DNA of 64,000 bases, taken from NCBI RefSeq assembly GCF_009882985.1, contig NZ_WTUZ01000010.1, positions 806,352 through 870,351 on the forward strand, given 5' to 3'. The notes under the pieces are model-generated. The model was not told where the DNA came from, ran no database searches, and saw only the letters and a list, made by a program, of their open reading frames with translations. Positions within the stretch are counted from its first letter, which is position 1. Each line of letters opens with the position of its first letter. Below are positions 43,527-53,283 of this stretch, piece by piece. The stretch comes from Paenibacillus silvestris. Its GTDB lineage: Bacteria > Bacillota > Bacilli > Paenibacillales > NBRC-103111. The position numbers and the translations under genes are program-made.

Positions 43527-44366
43527 ATGAAAGCAGGATTCATCGGTACTGGGAGTATGGGAAGTATTCTGATTGAAGCGTTCATTCATTCTGGGGCTTT
43601 CAATCCGGAGGAAATAATTGCAGGAAATCGAACAATACGTAAAGTTGAGCTTCTTGCGGAGACATACCCTGGGCTTCTGGTAGCCCAATCGAATAGAGAA
43701 GTCGTGCTGGAGAGCGATATTATTTTCCTCTGTGTGAAGCCTTCTGAATTTAAAAAGGTTATTGATGAAATTAAAGAGGACTTGCTTCCTTCCCAATTCA
43801 TCGTATCCATCACGAGTCCTGTGCTGATCAAGCATTTGGAAAGCCTTCTGCCGGCCAAAATAAGTAAAATCATTCCAAGTATTACGAACTATGTATTGAG
43901 CGGTGCTACACTCTGTATTCACGGTAATCGGATGCAACCTGAGGATAAAGAATGGCTTGAAAACTTATTTGCCCATATCTCGTCTCCTATACGAGTTTCT
44001 GAAAATTATACACGCATCTCATCAGACCTATCCAGCTGCGGTCCAGCCTTTCTTGCCAATTTCATTCAGTCCTTTATCGATGCAGCCGTTGAAGAAACAG
44101 GCATCTCCCCTGAAGAAGCAACTCTGCTTGCTAGTGAGATGACGCTTGGAACAGGTAAACTGCTGACGACAGGCGGACTTAACCCTGTGACCCTGCAAAA
44201 ACGCGTCTCCGTGCCCGGCGGTATTACGGCCGAAGGATTGCGCATTTTGGATGAAGAACTTTCCGGTGTTTTCTCCCGCGTTATACGCGCTACCCACACC
44301 AAATATCAAGAAGACCTTGAGAAGACTGAGCAGCAATTAACAATCAAGCAGCAGTCTTCTCAATAG
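43527..44366 (+). CDS. comER: ComER, pyrroline-5-carboxylate reductase-like protein
   Basis: A 279-residue member of the P5C reductase family. The NAD(P)-binding start is MKAGFIGTGSMGSILIEAF, then FLCVKPSEFKKVI. The C-terminal dimer domain has SSCGPAFLANFIQSFIDAAV and RVSVPGGITAEGLRIL. ComER lies divergent from the comE operon in B. subtilis, as here, and has been tied to competence and sporulation control rather than proline synthesis. GGGAGG lies 8 bases before the ATG. Confidence 0.9.
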   Translation: MKAGFIGTGSMGSILIEAFIHSGAFNPEEIIAGNRTIRKVELLAETYPGLLVAQSNREVVLESDIIFLCVKPSEFKKVIDEIKEDLLPSQFIVSITSPVLIKHLESLLPAKISKIIPSITNYVLSGATLCIHGNRMQPEDKEWLENLFAHISSPIRVSENYTRISSDLSSCGPAFLANFIQSFIDAAVEETGISPEEATLLASEMTLGTGKLLTTGGLNPVTLQKRVSVPGGITAEGLRILDEELSGVFSRVIRATHTKYQEDLEKTEQQLTIKQQSSQ

Positions 44367-44378
44367 TCTTTTTCTTGA

Positions 44379-46838
44379 TTAGCCTACAACGATGTTCACT
44401 AATTTCCCTTTTACAACAATCAATTTGCGAACGGCCTTTCCGGCGGTCGCTTCTTTGACTTTGTCAAGATCAAAAGCGATTTTCTCCATTGCAGCTTCAT
44501 CGGTGTCTTTTGAGATCAACACACGGTCCACAATTTTGCCGTTGACCTGTACCACGATCTCAATTTCATTATCGACGGTCCAAGCTTCGTCATAAGTCGG
44601 CCATGGTTCATACGTAATCGACTCTGTGCCACCAAGCTTCTCCCACAGTTCTTCCGCCAAATGCGGCGCAAGCGGAGACAACATCTGAACGAAGTTTTTC
44701 ATCGCTTCAAGCGGTAAACGCTCTGTTTTGTACGCTTCATTGACGAAAATCATCATTTGGCTGATCGCCGTGTTAAACCGCAGCGCTTCGAAATCCTCTG
44801 TGATCTTCTTGATGGAACGATGCCATGTTCGCTTGAACGTGTCACTTCCAAGCGTTTCATCCGCGCTGATTTTGGATTGAACTTGACCGTTCTCATCCAC
44901 AAACAGCCTCCACACACGGTTCAAATAGCGGTAAATTCCGTCTACACCCGTTGTATTCCAAGGTTTGGTCGCTTCAAGTGGTCCCATGAACATTTCGTAA
45001 ATACGCAATGTATCCGCACCTTGATCACTCACGATATCATCGGGATTTACAACGTTGCCGCGTGATTTACTCATTTTCTCCATGTTTTCGCCAAGAATCA
45101 TCCCTTGGTTTACTAGCTTATGGAACGGCTCTTTGGTATGAACAAATCCAAGATCATAAAGCACTTTATGCCAGAAACGGGCATACAGCAAGTGAAGTAC
45201 CGCATGCTCTGCGCCGCCGATATATAGATCAACTGGCAGCCATTGCTGTTGAAGCTCTTGTGAGCAGAACTCTTGATCATTACGCGGATCAATGAAGCGC
45301 AGGTAATACCAGCAGCTGCCAGCCCATTGCGGCATCGTATTCGTCTCGCGGCGAGCTTTCATCCCCGTTTCCGGATCGATCGTATTCACCCATTCCGATA
45401 CGTTCGCAAGCGGTGATTCCCCTGTGCCCGAAGGTTTAATTTCATCAACTTGAGGAAGCAGAAGTGGAAGCTGGTCAACCGGCACTGGCTTCATCGTGCC
45501 ATCTTCCAGGTGAAGAATCGGAATCGGCTCTCCCCAGTATCTTTGACGGCTGAACAACCAGTCTCTCAAACGATAAGTGACCTTACCGCGGCCTTTGCCG
45601 CCCTCTTCAAGCCAAGCGATCATATGGCTGATCCCTTGCTCAATGTTCATTCCGTCAATAGGTCCGGAATTCACATGAGCACCATCACCAGCGTAAGCTT
45701 CTTTCTCCACATTGCCGCCTTGCACGACTTCAATAATCGGCAGATCAAACTGTTTCGCAAACTCCCAGTCACGTTGATCGTGTCCAGGTACAGCCATGAT
45801 GGCTCCCGTACCGTAACCGCCAAGTACATAGTCAGCGATCCAGATCGGCACTTTCCCGCCATTTACTGGGTTAATCGCATAAGCACCTGTAAATACGCCT
45901 GTTTTGTCTTTCGCCAAATCTGTACGCTCCAGATCGCTTTTGCGGGATGCCTTTTCTTGATACTCTTTTACTGCTGCCGCTTGCCCGTCCGTTGTAATTT
46001 GCTCGACAAGCTCGTGCTCAGGTGCAAGTACGCAATAAGTCGCTCCGAACAAAGTATCTGGACGTGTTGTAAATACAGTTAAGCTTTTCTCTTCATGCCC
46101 TTCGATAGCAAATTGAACTTCAGCCCCAGTCGATTTCCCGATCCAGTTGCGCTGCATATCCTTAATGCTCTCTGACCAGTCAAGCTCCTCCAGATCCTCA
46201 AGCAAACGCTCAGCGTATTCCGTAATTCTCAAGATCCACTGACGCATCGGTTTACGGATGACCGGGTGGCCTCCACGTTCACTCAGCCCGTCGATGACCT
46301 CTTCATTGGCAAGTACTGTTCCTAGAGCTGGACACCAGTTCACAGGTACTTCATCTACATAAGCAAGTCCTTTGTTATACAGTTGGATGAAAATCCATTG
46401 TGTCCATTTGTAATACTCCGGATCTGTCGTGGAGATCTCGCGATCCCAGTCGTAGGAAAATCCGAGCGATTTAATTTGCCGGCGGAACGTATCGATGTTT
46501 TTCTTCGTAAAATCACGAGGGTCATTCCCCGTATCCAGCGCGTATTGCTCAGCCGGAAGTCCGAACGCGTCCCAGCCCATTGGGTGAAGAACGTTGTAAC
46601 CTCTCATCCGTTTAAAACGGGAGACGATATCCGTTGCCGTATAACCTTCCGGATGACCTACATGCAGACCGGCTCCTGAAGGGTATGGAAACATATCGAG
46701 CGCATAAAATTTCGGTTTATCCGAGTTTTCCAGCACTTTGAAAGTTTTCTTGGCATCCCAATAACCTTGCCATTTGGGCTCAATCGCTTGCGGATTGTAG
46801 CCTTGTAATTCCTTTGTTTCTTTCGTTTCCTGTGTCAT
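44379..46838 (-). CDS. leuS: Leucyl-tRNA synthetase
   Basis: Class I synthetase charging tRNA-Leu. The 819-residue protein has HIGH-type [18 protein letters not shown], the CP1 editing domain ([16 protein letters not shown]), the KMSKS motif in [10 protein letters not shown] and the C-terminal anticodon-binding domain ending GKLVNIVVG. The length is normal for the bacterial enzyme. GGGAGG lies before the ATG. Expression should be set by the leucine T-box upstream. Confidence 0.98.
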   Translation of the reverse strand: MTQETKETKELQGYNPQAIEPKWQGYWDAKKTFKVLENSDKPKFYALDMFPYPSGAGLHVGHPEGYTATDIVSRFKRMRGYNVLHPMGWDAFGLPAEQYALDTGNDPRDFTKKNIDTFRRQIKSLGFSYDWDREISTTDPEYYKWTQWIFIQLYNKGLAYVDEVPVNWCPALGTVLANEEVIDGLSERGGHPVIRKPMRQWILRITEYAERLLEDLEELDWSESIKDMQRNWIGKSTGAEVQFAIEGHEEKSLTVFTTRPDTLFGATYCVLAPEHELVEQITTDGQAAAVKEYQEKASRKSDLERTDLAKDKTGVFTGAYAINPVNGGKVPIWIADYVLGGYGTGAIMAVPGHDQRDWEFAKQFDLPIIEVVQGGNVEKEAYAGDGAHVNSGPIDGMNIEQGISHMIAWLEEGGKGRGKVTYRLRDWLFSRQRYWGEPIPILHLEDGTMKPVPVDQLPLLLPQVDEIKPSGTGESPLANVSEWVNTIDPETGMKARRETNTMPQWAGSCWYYLRFIDPRNDQEFCSQELQQQWLPVDLYIGGAEHAVLHLLYARFWHKVLYDLGFVHTKEPFHKLVNQGMILGENMEKMSKSRGNVVNPDDIVSDQGADTLRIYEMFMGPLEATKPWNTTGVDGIYRYLNRVWRLFVDENGQVQSKISADETLGSDTFKRTWHRSIKKITEDFEALRFNTAISQMMIFVNEAYKTERLPLEAMKNFVQMLSPLAPHLAEELWEKLGGTESITYEPWPTYDEAWTVDNEIEIVVQVNGKIVDRVLISKDTDEAAMEKIAFDLDKVKEATAGKAVRKLIVVKGKLVNIVVG

Positions 46839-46869
46839 CTGAAATTTCCTCCCTGTGTACGGCTATAAG

Positions 46870-47150
46870 CGCCAAAAAACCCCTCATCGCTAGCGGATAT
46901 CGCTAGGGACGAGAGGTTAGATTCCCGTGGTACCACCCTAGTTAACACAAGGCATACTTTGCCTGTGTTCACTCTGCCCCTTAACGCGGGTGAAACGATC
47001 CGGCTAGCGCCCACGTGCGTGGCGATTCACCATCTAGCTCCAAGGCGAGTTCACTAGACGGACATCTACCGGCTTCCACCCTTTACCGGCTCTCTGCGAG
47101 ATGTTGTACAAGTTACTAATCCTCTTCCAAGCTTTGTGATCATCTGATTA
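46870..47150 (-). promoter_or_regulatory. T-box riboswitch of leuS, Leu (CUC) specifier
   Basis: The leader carries the T-box sequence AGGGTGGTACCACG (46926-46939, minus strand) in the antiterminator region. A terminator follows (46870-46917) with an imperfect GC-rich stem and TTTTTT. In stem I, GTGAA is followed by CTC (47047-47049), the usual position of the specifier codon, matching leucine. Uncharged tRNA-Leu would favour antitermination and leuS expression. Confidence 0.93.
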
Positions 47151-47156
47151 GCTTTG

Positions 47157-47186
47157 ATTATATGTAAAATAATGCCGTACTGTCAA
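47157..47186 (-). promoter_or_regulatory. Consensus sigma-A promoter of leuS
   Basis: A perfect TTGACA and a perfect TATAAT are separated by 18 bases, directly before the T-box leader. Confidence 0.9.
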
Positions 47187-47207
47187 GCGGCGGGGCTCCT
47201 TATGCTG

Positions 47208-47969
47208 TTATTTCTTCGCAATAAAGAAAGCCCGCTCTGTCAGTTTGGTAGGCTGATCCCATGTAAAGTCAGCAGCCTTGTGCACTTCACGAAAGCCAGC
47301 CGCTCGCAGCATCTGCTCCAGCCAATCAAGCGCATAAGCACGCTGCTCATGCGTTTCATCAATGCGCCGGAATAGTTCCCTGCCGCCTTCCTCTTTGACA
47401 AAGATGGTCAAATCATGCTGGATTTGAACTCTTTCCTCATCCAATTCGCTTGTCCAAATGTACGCTACATCATCTTCGTTCAAGAAAAAGGGCTGAGACT
47501 CCGCATAAGCAAACAGCTGCTCAGGCGTATGCACATCGAACAGGAATAACCCTCCGGGCTTAAGCCCTTCATAGGTTTGGCGGAAAGCATCTACGATGTC
47601 CTCTTCCTCTAGCAAATAGTTCAGACTATCACAGAATGATAGAGCAGCATCAACCGGTTCCCCCAGTTCCCACTCCCGCAAATCCTGCTGAAGCAAGCGA
47701 ACGGACCCACTGCGCGCCAGTTGAGTCTGTTGTCCTGCTTTCTGTTCAGCTACAGCCAGCATATCCTCCGACAAGTCAATTCCTGTCATGTGATAACCTT
47801 CCAGCGCCAGCGGAATCGTCAAATTGCCAGTACCGCAGCCGAGATCAACGATCGAAACCGGCTTTACGCCAAACCGCTCAAAGCTCTCTTTGACGAAACG
47901 AAGCCAATCCTCGTAAGGCATGCTGTTCATTAGTCGGTCATACGTATAGGCAAATTTCTCATAGCTCAT
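47208..47969 (-). CDS. yqeM: SAM-dependent methyltransferase YqeM
   Basis: A 253-residue class I methyltransferase. The SAM motif is SIVDLGCGTGNLTIPLALEG, then MTGIDLSEDMLAVA, and the post-I region ALSFCDSLNYLLEEED. The target is unknown; a small molecule is usual for this branch. Its start overlaps cvfB by 11 bases. The position after rsfS matches B. subtilis yqeM apart from the inserted cvfB. Confidence 0.85.
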   Translation of the reverse strand: MSYEKFAYTYDRLMNSMPYEDWLRFVKESFERFGVKPVSIVDLGCGTGNLTIPLALEGYHMTGIDLSEDMLAVAEQKAGQQTQLARSGSVRLLQQDLREWELGEPVDAALSFCDSLNYLLEEEDIVDAFRQTYEGLKPGGLFLFDVHTPEQLFAYAESQPFFLNEDDVAYIWTSELDEERVQIQHDLTIFVKEEGGRELFRRIDETHEQRAYALDWLEQMLRAAGFREVHKAADFTWDQPTKLTERAFFIAKK

Positions 47970-48864
47970 CGTGACTAGGATTCTCCTCTTGTTTCAGATA
48001 GGTCCAATCGTCCTCCTGATAGATGAGCCCGTCTTTCATCAGCTTGCCAAGCGCACGCTTAAATGCCGCTTTGCTTAGGCCAAACCGCTCCTTAATGATA
48101 TCAGCAGACGTTTTATCTGAAAATGGCATGGCATTTCCAGGACGTGACGCTAGAACACTAAGAATTTTCTCAGCGTCTTCATCCATGCCTTTCTCCTTCG
48201 GCTGTCTCATCGACAGGTTCACGCGGCCATCCTCTTCGCGAACGAAAGCGACGCGTACATCAACAAGCTCACCAACACGAAGTAAACGAGTTCTCTCCGT
48301 AGGAACGATAAGCCCGATTACCCCGTAACCGAGAACGCCAGCTTCACAAATAACGAAAGTGCCCATCTGCAGCGGTCTGTACACACGGGCTTTCACCCAG
48401 CGATTGCTCCAGCTTGAAGGAGCACGCACACAGAGTGGAGCCAAATCGTCCTCCAGAGCCAACTTCGCAATTAAGCGTCCTTGACGGTCGTGAGCTAACG
48501 TTGCAAACACCTTGTCCCCTACTTGAGGTCGCACTTCCTCCAATTCTGGCACATGACGGTACGGAAGAAGCAAATGGCGCCCCAATCCCATCTCAAGAAA
48601 ATAACCAAATCTCGGGTGAATATCGACAACTTCGAGTAGCCCCACTTCGCCCATCTGGATGAGTGGACGTTTCATGGTAGCCATCAGCCTGTCCTGCGTA
48701 TCATGGAATAAAAAGGCTTCCACGTGCTCTCCCGGTTTGATCTTGCCCACAATCTCCGCATACGGTAAAAGGACATCCTGATAGCCATCGCTTAGGAAAT
48801 AACCGTTGGGCGGAACTTCCCTCGCTACCTCAAGGGTAACGAGGGATCCTGCTTCCAGTCTCAT
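47959..48864 (-). CDS. cvfB: CvfB/YitL-type S1 RNA-binding protein
   Basis: A 301-residue protein with three S1-like domains (about 1-60, 65-130, 145-210) and a C-terminal winged helix (MPFSDKTSADIIKERFGLSK, then ALGKLMKDGLIYQEDDWTY). This is the CvfB architecture, which binds RNA and affects virulence-factor expression in Staphylococcus. The ATG at 48864 overlaps the rsfS stop codon (ATGA); an earlier in-frame start would run inside rsfS. In B. subtilis the homologue yitL lies elsewhere. Confidence 0.88.
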   Translation of the reverse strand: MRLEAGSLVTLEVAREVPPNGYFLSDGYQDVLLPYAEIVGKIKPGEHVEAFLFHDTQDRLMATMKRPLIQMGEVGLLEVVDIHPRFGYFLEMGLGRHLLLPYRHVPELEEVRPQVGDKVFATLAHDRQGRLIAKLALEDDLAPLCVRAPSSWSNRWVKARVYRPLQMGTFVICEAGVLGYGVIGLIVPTERTRLLRVGELVDVRVAFVREEDGRVNLSMRQPKEKGMDEDAEKILSVLASRPGNAMPFSDKTSADIIKERFGLSKAAFKRALGKLMKDGLIYQEDDWTYLKQEENPSHDEL

Positions 48865-49208
48865 ACGCGCTCCACAACTTTGGCATCGGACCAAAGTCTT
48901 TCGATGTTATAGTATTCGCGATCATCGCGGTGGAAAACGTGCAGAACAACATCTCCTAAATCAAGCAGAACCCATCTTGCCGTATCAATACCTTCGTAAC
49001 CTCTGATCGTAACGCCGTATTCATGAGCTTTCTTTCTAGCTTCGCTCGCAATCGCTTGCACTTGTGTTTCCGAATTTCCGTGGCAAATAACGAAGTAATC
49101 CGCAATCATGGATACACCTTGCAAATTAAGAGTCACCACGTCCGCTGCTTTTTTGTCCTCAGCCGCCTCAACGACAAATGCTAAAACTTCCTCTGGGCTT
49201 TTACTCAT
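48861..49208 (-). CDS. rsfS: Ribosomal silencing factor RsfS
   Basis: A 115-residue protein that binds L14 and blocks subunit joining in starvation. Motifs: DVVTLNLQGVSMIADYFVIC, then SETQVQAIASEARKKAHEYG, and the WVLLDLGDVVLHVFHRDDRE block. The length is normal. It lies between yqeK and cvfB, in the usual nadD-yqeK-rsfS order. Confidence 0.96.
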   Translation of the reverse strand: MSKSPEEVLAFVVEAAEDKKAADVVTLNLQGVSMIADYFVICHGNSETQVQAIASEARKKAHEYGVTIRGYEGIDTARWVLLDLGDVVLHVFHRDDREYYNIERLWSDAKVVERV

Positions 49209-49226
49209 TCAATCAACCTCCATAAG

Positions 49227-49793
49227 TTAGGTGTTTATTTGTTGAATCAAATCATTTCGTGTCAAAATGGTAAGCGGATAAATTCGTTTTCCTTTTTCAA
49301 TTAAAAACCGAATTGTAGAATCAAAACCGACAACTAACGCCTTCTCCAAGCTGATCTTGGCTTCTTCGCGGATGAGCTCAACCCCTGGAAATTCACGGCC
49401 TGGCTCCATATAATCCGCTAAACATACGATTTTGTCGAGCAGCGTCATCCGTTCGCGTCCTGAGGTATGATACCGAATAGCATCCAATATCTCCTCATCC
49501 TGAATACCGAATTGCGACTGGGCAATGAACGCCCCAGCATGGGAGTGCCAAAGTTCCTTGTCAAAATCCAATAAATCTTGCGGCAGCCCATTCTCGCGAA
49601 TAATCTTAGCTTGCTCCTGCACAGGCCAATACTTGCAATAATCATGTAAAATAGCTGCAAGATCAGCTTTGACAGGATCTCCGCCGAATCGCTCGGCAAG
49701 CATGACGCTTGTTTCCATGACACCAAGTGTGTGGAGCCAGCGCCTCTCGGGCATCTGTTCTTTCACTGCGGCGATCAGCTTCTCACGCTTCAT
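49227..49793 (-). CDS. yqeK: HD-domain bis(5'-nucleosyl)-tetraphosphatase YqeK
   Basis: A 188-residue HD hydrolase. Metal-binding residues appear in RRWLHTLGVME, AAILHDYCKYW and LWHSHAGAF, with DKIVCLADYMEPGRE later. YqeK enzymes split Ap4A symmetrically to two ADP. Its start overlaps nadD by 11 bases and rsfS follows after 18 bases, so the genes are co-expressed. Confidence 0.93.
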   Translation of the reverse strand: MKREKLIAAVKEQMPERRWLHTLGVMETSVMLAERFGGDPVKADLAAILHDYCKYWPVQEQAKIIRENGLPQDLLDFDKELWHSHAGAFIAQSQFGIQDEEILDAIRYHTSGRERMTLLDKIVCLADYMEPGREFPGVELIREEAKISLEKALVVGFDSTIRFLIEKGKRIYPLTILTRNDLIQQINT

Positions 49794-50370
49794 ACAGTTG
49801 GTTCACCTCCATGTAGCCGTTCACGACTTCTGGAACAAGATACCGGACCGATCGCTTCTGCCCTCGTTCCTGGCGAATAGCTGTGGATGAAATTTCTACA
49901 AGCGGCATAGGGACAATTGTTACTTGCGAGCGGATGTTAGCCGACATATGCGCTATATCCAGTTCGTAGCCAGGTCTGGCTAAACCGATAAAGCGAATAT
50001 GCCGCACGATGTCATCAATGCGATGCCACTGCGGCAAATACTGAACCATATCTGCACCTATGATATAAGCAAATTCTGTAGTGGGATATTCTTTGCGCAG
50101 CAATTCAATCGTATCGATACTATAGGATACGCCGCCTTTGGTGATTTCGATATCAATCGGACGAAAAAAAGGATTCCCTTCCGCAGCAAGGCAAACCATC
50201 TCCCAGCGCTGCTGCGAAGTGGCCTTCGGCGCATTGGACTTATGCGGCGGCACATTAGCCGGCATCAGCCATATTTCGTCTAAACCTGCTTCCACCCTCG
50301 CCCGCTCCGCAGCGATCAAATGACCGGTATGGATCGGGTCAAAGGTTCCACCCATAATTCCGACAAGCAT
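49783..50370 (-). CDS. nadD: Nicotinate-nucleotide adenylyltransferase
   Basis: Makes deamido-NAD from nicotinate mononucleotide and ATP. The 195-residue protein has GIMGGTFDPIHTGHLIAAE (the (H/T)xGH nucleotidyltransferase motif), MPANVPPHK, YIIGADMVQYLPQW and EISSTAIRQERGQ (ISSTxIR). The length is normal. It lies 12 bases after yhbY in the standard order. Confidence 0.96.
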   Translation of the reverse strand: MLVGIMGGTFDPIHTGHLIAAERARVEAGLDEIWLMPANVPPHKSNAPKATSQQRWEMVCLAAEGNPFFRPIDIEITKGGVSYSIDTIELLRKEYPTTEFAYIIGADMVQYLPQWHRIDDIVRHIRFIGLARPGYELDIAHMSANIRSQVTIVPMPLVEISSTAIRQERGQKRSVRYLVPEVVNGYMEVNQLYEA

Positions 50371-50382
50371 GCTTACACCTCT

Positions 50383-50676
50383 TTAGCTCGGCAGTTCAAT
50401 CTTTTTCTTATCACGCGATTCTTTGTAAAGCACGACGATTTTACCGATCACTTGTACGAGTTCAGCACCGGATTTCTCGGATAATTCAGCGCCTACTTCA
50501 GCACGATCTTCCCCGCTGTTGTTTAGCACGGTAACTTTGATCAACTCACGAACTTCCAGTGCTTCTTGGATATGACGGATTAAGTGTTCGTTCACGCCGC
50601 CTTTTCCTACTTGGAAAATCGGATCTACATGGTGCGCAAGCGAGCGCAAATAACGTTTCTGTTTGCCTGTTAACAT
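50383..50676 (-). CDS. yhbY: YhbY/CRM-domain RNA-binding protein
   Basis: A 97-residue CRM-domain protein linked to 50S assembly. It begins MLTGKQKRYLRSLAHHVDPI, then QVGKGGVNEHLI (the GxxG loop is KGGV) and IVLYKESRDKKKI. The ATG at 50676 was chosen because GAGGG lies 7 bases upstream and it gives the family's N-terminus. It is the counterpart of B. subtilis yqeI. Confidence 0.94.
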   Translation of the reverse strand: MLTGKQKRYLRSLAHHVDPIFQVGKGGVNEHLIRHIQEALEVRELIKVTVLNNSGEDRAEVGAELSEKSGAELVQVIGKIVVLYKESRDKKKIELPS

Positions 50677-50696
50677 TGATGTCCCTCTATTCATTC

Positions 50697-51557
50697 TTAT
50701 TCAGCTAACGACTGTTCTACCACCTGTCTCATCGCCGCAACGGGCGCAGGTTTACCAGTCCAGTATTCAAAAGCATAAGCCCCTTGATAAATAAACATAC
50801 CCAGTCCGCCATGAATGCGGGCTCCCAGAGTTTCAGCCTCTCGAAGAAACCTTGTAATTCGCGGATTGTAGATCAAATCACTAACGAGATGATGTTCTCT
50901 TAAAAGTTCAACCGGCATCGGCAGCTCGTCCGTGTGTGGATGCATACCAGCCGAGGTTGTATTCAATACGAAAGCCACTTCATCAACGACATTCGAGATC
51001 TCATCAAGCCCAAGACCGATTGTTTTCGTAAAAGCACTGATTGTGTCCGCCAGCTCCAAAGCACGCTCTTTGGTTCGGTTAGCAATATAAATGCAGCCTG
51101 CTCCCTCTTTGGCGAGCGCATAAGCAACACCTCTAGCAGCTCCGCCTGCTCCGAGTACAAGAACGTTTTTCCCCAACAGATCGATACCCGTTTCTTCTTT
51201 GAGCGACCGTACATAGCCAATACCATCTGTATTGTAGCCGATGAGCTTGCCATCTTCATTCACGATTGTATTTACCGCGCCGACGACCCGAGCTCCCTCG
51301 TCAATGACGTCCAGGTACTGCATAACTTCTACTTTATGTGGAATCGTGACATTAATCCCGCGATACCCCAGTGCCCGAATTCCACGGACTGCATCCCCAA
51401 GTTCGTCAGGACGGACATGAAACGCAGCATAAACTGCGTTAATGTCTGCCTCTTGAAAAGCGCGATTCAGCATAATGGGAGAACGGGAGTGCCGAATTGG
51501 ATCTCCGAATACCCCATATAGAATCGTATGACTATCAATCGCCCGGCTCTTCTCCAT
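50697..51557 (-). CDS. aroE: Shikimate dehydrogenase
   Basis: Reduces 3-dehydroshikimate with NADPH in aromatic amino acid synthesis. The 286-residue protein has GVFGDPIRHSRSPIMLNRAF (shikimate-binding SxS), GINVTIPHKVEVMQYLD (catalytic Lys), GAVNTIVNEDGKLIGYNTDG, VLVLGAGGAARGVAYALAKE and IYIANRTKERA. The length is normal. It lies between yqeH and yhbY, as in B. subtilis aroD. Confidence 0.97.
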   Translation of the reverse strand: MEKSRAIDSHTILYGVFGDPIRHSRSPIMLNRAFQEADINAVYAAFHVRPDELGDAVRGIRALGYRGINVTIPHKVEVMQYLDVIDEGARVVGAVNTIVNEDGKLIGYNTDGIGYVRSLKEETGIDLLGKNVLVLGAGGAARGVAYALAKEGAGCIYIANRTKERALELADTISAFTKTIGLGLDEISNVVDEVAFVLNTTSAGMHPHTDELPMPVELLREHHLVSDLIYNPRITRFLREAETLGARIHGGLGMFIYQGAYAFEYWTGKPAPVAAMRQVVEQSLAE

Positions 51558-51574
51558 GGTTTCCTCTGGTCCCC

Positions 51575-52690
51575 CTATATCAATGACTCGCGTGTGATAA
51601 CCTTGATCCCCTTCGGTGCATGAACGGCAAGCTGTGAGCCAGCTAGGCTGTTCACTTTAATCCAACCTAAACCAGAGATGAGCACATCCATTTGTTTCCC
51701 CTTTGGAATGTTAAGCCCATGCTTCACAAGTGGAGGCAGCTCGTCCAAGTCCGCTTCATTCGGAGGCGCAAGCATGACGCCTTTGTGATCGGCGTACAGA
51801 TCATCTGCCCGCTCCAACTTCGTGCGATGTATTTGGATCGCGTTGGACGTGTAGCAAGTGAACGACTGATGTTCCCCTTTTATAAAATCAAACCGAGCTA
51901 ACGCACCAAAGAACAACGTTTGTTCTTCATTCAACTGAAAAACAACCGGTTTAAGCGGCTTATCTGGCATGATACGGGCCAAATCACGTTTCTTCACAAC
52001 CTCGGTTAAACGATGCGCGTATACTATCCCTGGCGTATCTACGATAAACCGGCCATCGTCAAGCGGGATTTTGACCAAATCCAGCGTTGTGCCTGGGTAC
52101 TGGGATGTCGTAAGCTCCGCTTCCAAATCGCTGTAATCGCTGATTAAACGGTTAATAAGCGTCGATTTGCCGACATTCGTAGCACCAACAACATACACAT
52201 CCAAGTCGCCGCGGTGTTCCTGCACAGCCGTAATCACGCGATCGAAGCCGATGTTTTTCTTCGCACTGCAGAGCACAATATCAACAACCTTAAGGTTGGC
52301 CTCTTTGGCTCTACGCTGCACCCAGTTGATGATCTTGTTGGCATTCGTCACTTTCGGCAACAAGTCAATCTTGTTGACGACAAGCAGCACCGGATTCGTG
52401 CCGATAAAACGACTCAAACTGCTGATCATACTGCCTTCAAAATCAAAAATGTCGACAATCTTCACAACTAGCGCCTTGGTTTGACCGACATGTCCAAGCA
52501 ATTTCAGGAAGTCGTCCTGCTGCAGCGTGATGCTTGAAGATTCGTTATAATGCTTGATCCGGTAGCAGCGCTGACAAATAACCGGTTCCTTCTGCAGCGC
52601 TTCAGCTGGAATAAATCCGAGCTTGTTTTTGTCTTCTGTTTGCAGCAATACGCCGCATCCCGCACAATGATTAATCGTTTCTATACTCAT
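51575..52690 (-). CDS. yqeH: Circularly permuted GTPase YqeH
   Basis: GTPase for 30S subunit assembly. The 371-residue protein has an N-terminal treble-clef zinc finger (CAGCG near residue 10 and CQRCYRIKHYN). Then comes the permuted GTPase order: G4 NKIDLLPK and G5 SAKK, followed by G1 GATNVGKSTLINRL, G2 PGTTL and G3 DTPGI. A C-terminal RNA-binding part follows. The ATG at 52690 follows AGGAGG closely. It lies between yqeG and aroE. Confidence 0.96.
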   Translation of the reverse strand: MSIETINHCAGCGVLLQTEDKNKLGFIPAEALQKEPVICQRCYRIKHYNESSSITLQQDDFLKLLGHVGQTKALVVKIVDIFDFEGSMISSLSRFIGTNPVLLVVNKIDLLPKVTNANKIINWVQRRAKEANLKVVDIVLCSAKKNIGFDRVITAVQEHRGDLDVYVVGATNVGKSTLINRLISDYSDLEAELTTSQYPGTTLDLVKIPLDDGRFIVDTPGIVYAHRLTEVVKKRDLARIMPDKPLKPVVFQLNEEQTLFFGALARFDFIKGEHQSFTCYTSNAIQIHRTKLERADDLYADHKGVMLAPPNEADLDELPPLVKHGLNIPKGKQMDVLISGLGWIKVNSLAGSQLAVHAPKGIKVITRESLI

Positions 52691-52698
52691 GAAACCTC

Positions 52699-53193
52699 CT
52701 AATTCTTCATCCTGGCATTCGCCCATTTCTCAATACGCCGGTTGATTCGTGTGAAAAAACCTTCGTCATTAATGGAAATCGGATTTACCAGAATCGTGTA
52801 AAGCCCCATTCGATTGCCGCCAAGTACATCCGTCAGCATTTGATCGCCTATGACCGCTGTTTGTCTCGCATTCGTACCAAGCAGCTTCATAGCTCTGTGA
52901 AATGAAACGTTCCATGGTTTCTTGGCTCTGTGAATGAATGGAATGCCTAACGGCTCCGCAAAGGCGGCTACGCGCCCATGATTGTTATTGGACACGATGA
53001 CGACCTTGAAGCCCATCTTCTGCAATCGGTTCAACCACTCTATTAACTCTGGAGTCGCATGCGGATCGCGCGCGCCTACGAGTGTGTTATCGAGATCGGT
53101 AATGATACCGCGAACACCAAATCCCCATAGATGATTGGCATCAATATCATAGATTGTATGCACGGACTGTCTGGGTACGAGCTTTTTCAGCAA
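52699..53193 (-). CDS. yqeG: YqeG-family HAD phosphatase
   Basis: A 164-residue HAD-superfamily IIIA phosphatase. The nucleophile motif is GIITDLDNTLVGARDP, then VVIVSNNNHGRV, KKPWNVSFHRAM (Lys), and TAVIGDQMLTDVLGGNRMGL. The TTG at 53193 is preferred because GGAGGG lies 7 bases upstream and relatives start at KLVPxxxVxxIYDID; an ATG 15 bases earlier overlaps that site. It heads the yqeG-yqeH-aroE-yhbY-nadD run. The substrate is unknown. Confidence 0.9.
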   Translation of the reverse strand: MLKKLVPRQSVHTIYDIDANHLWGFGVRGIITDLDNTLVGARDPHATPELIEWLNRLQKMGFKVVIVSNNNHGRVAAFAEPLGIPFIHRAKKPWNVSFHRAMKLLGTNARQTAVIGDQMLTDVLGGNRMGLYTILVNPISINDEGFFTRINRRIEKWANARMKN

Positions 53194-53283
53194 ACCATTT
53201 CCCTCCACTGCTTCCTCGACATATACGAGAAACTATACCATAGTGACCCGTTTGTTGCAAAAAGAAAAGAACATATTTTCCCA

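Noticed and set aside
43410-43937. Minus-strand frame of about 175 codons opposite comER
   Set aside because: comER has a complete reductase fold and start signal; the opposite frame also covers the divergent promoter region.
46870-47150. Protein-coding gene upstream of leuS
   Set aside because: The sequence is fully explained by a promoter, T-box stem regions and a terminator.
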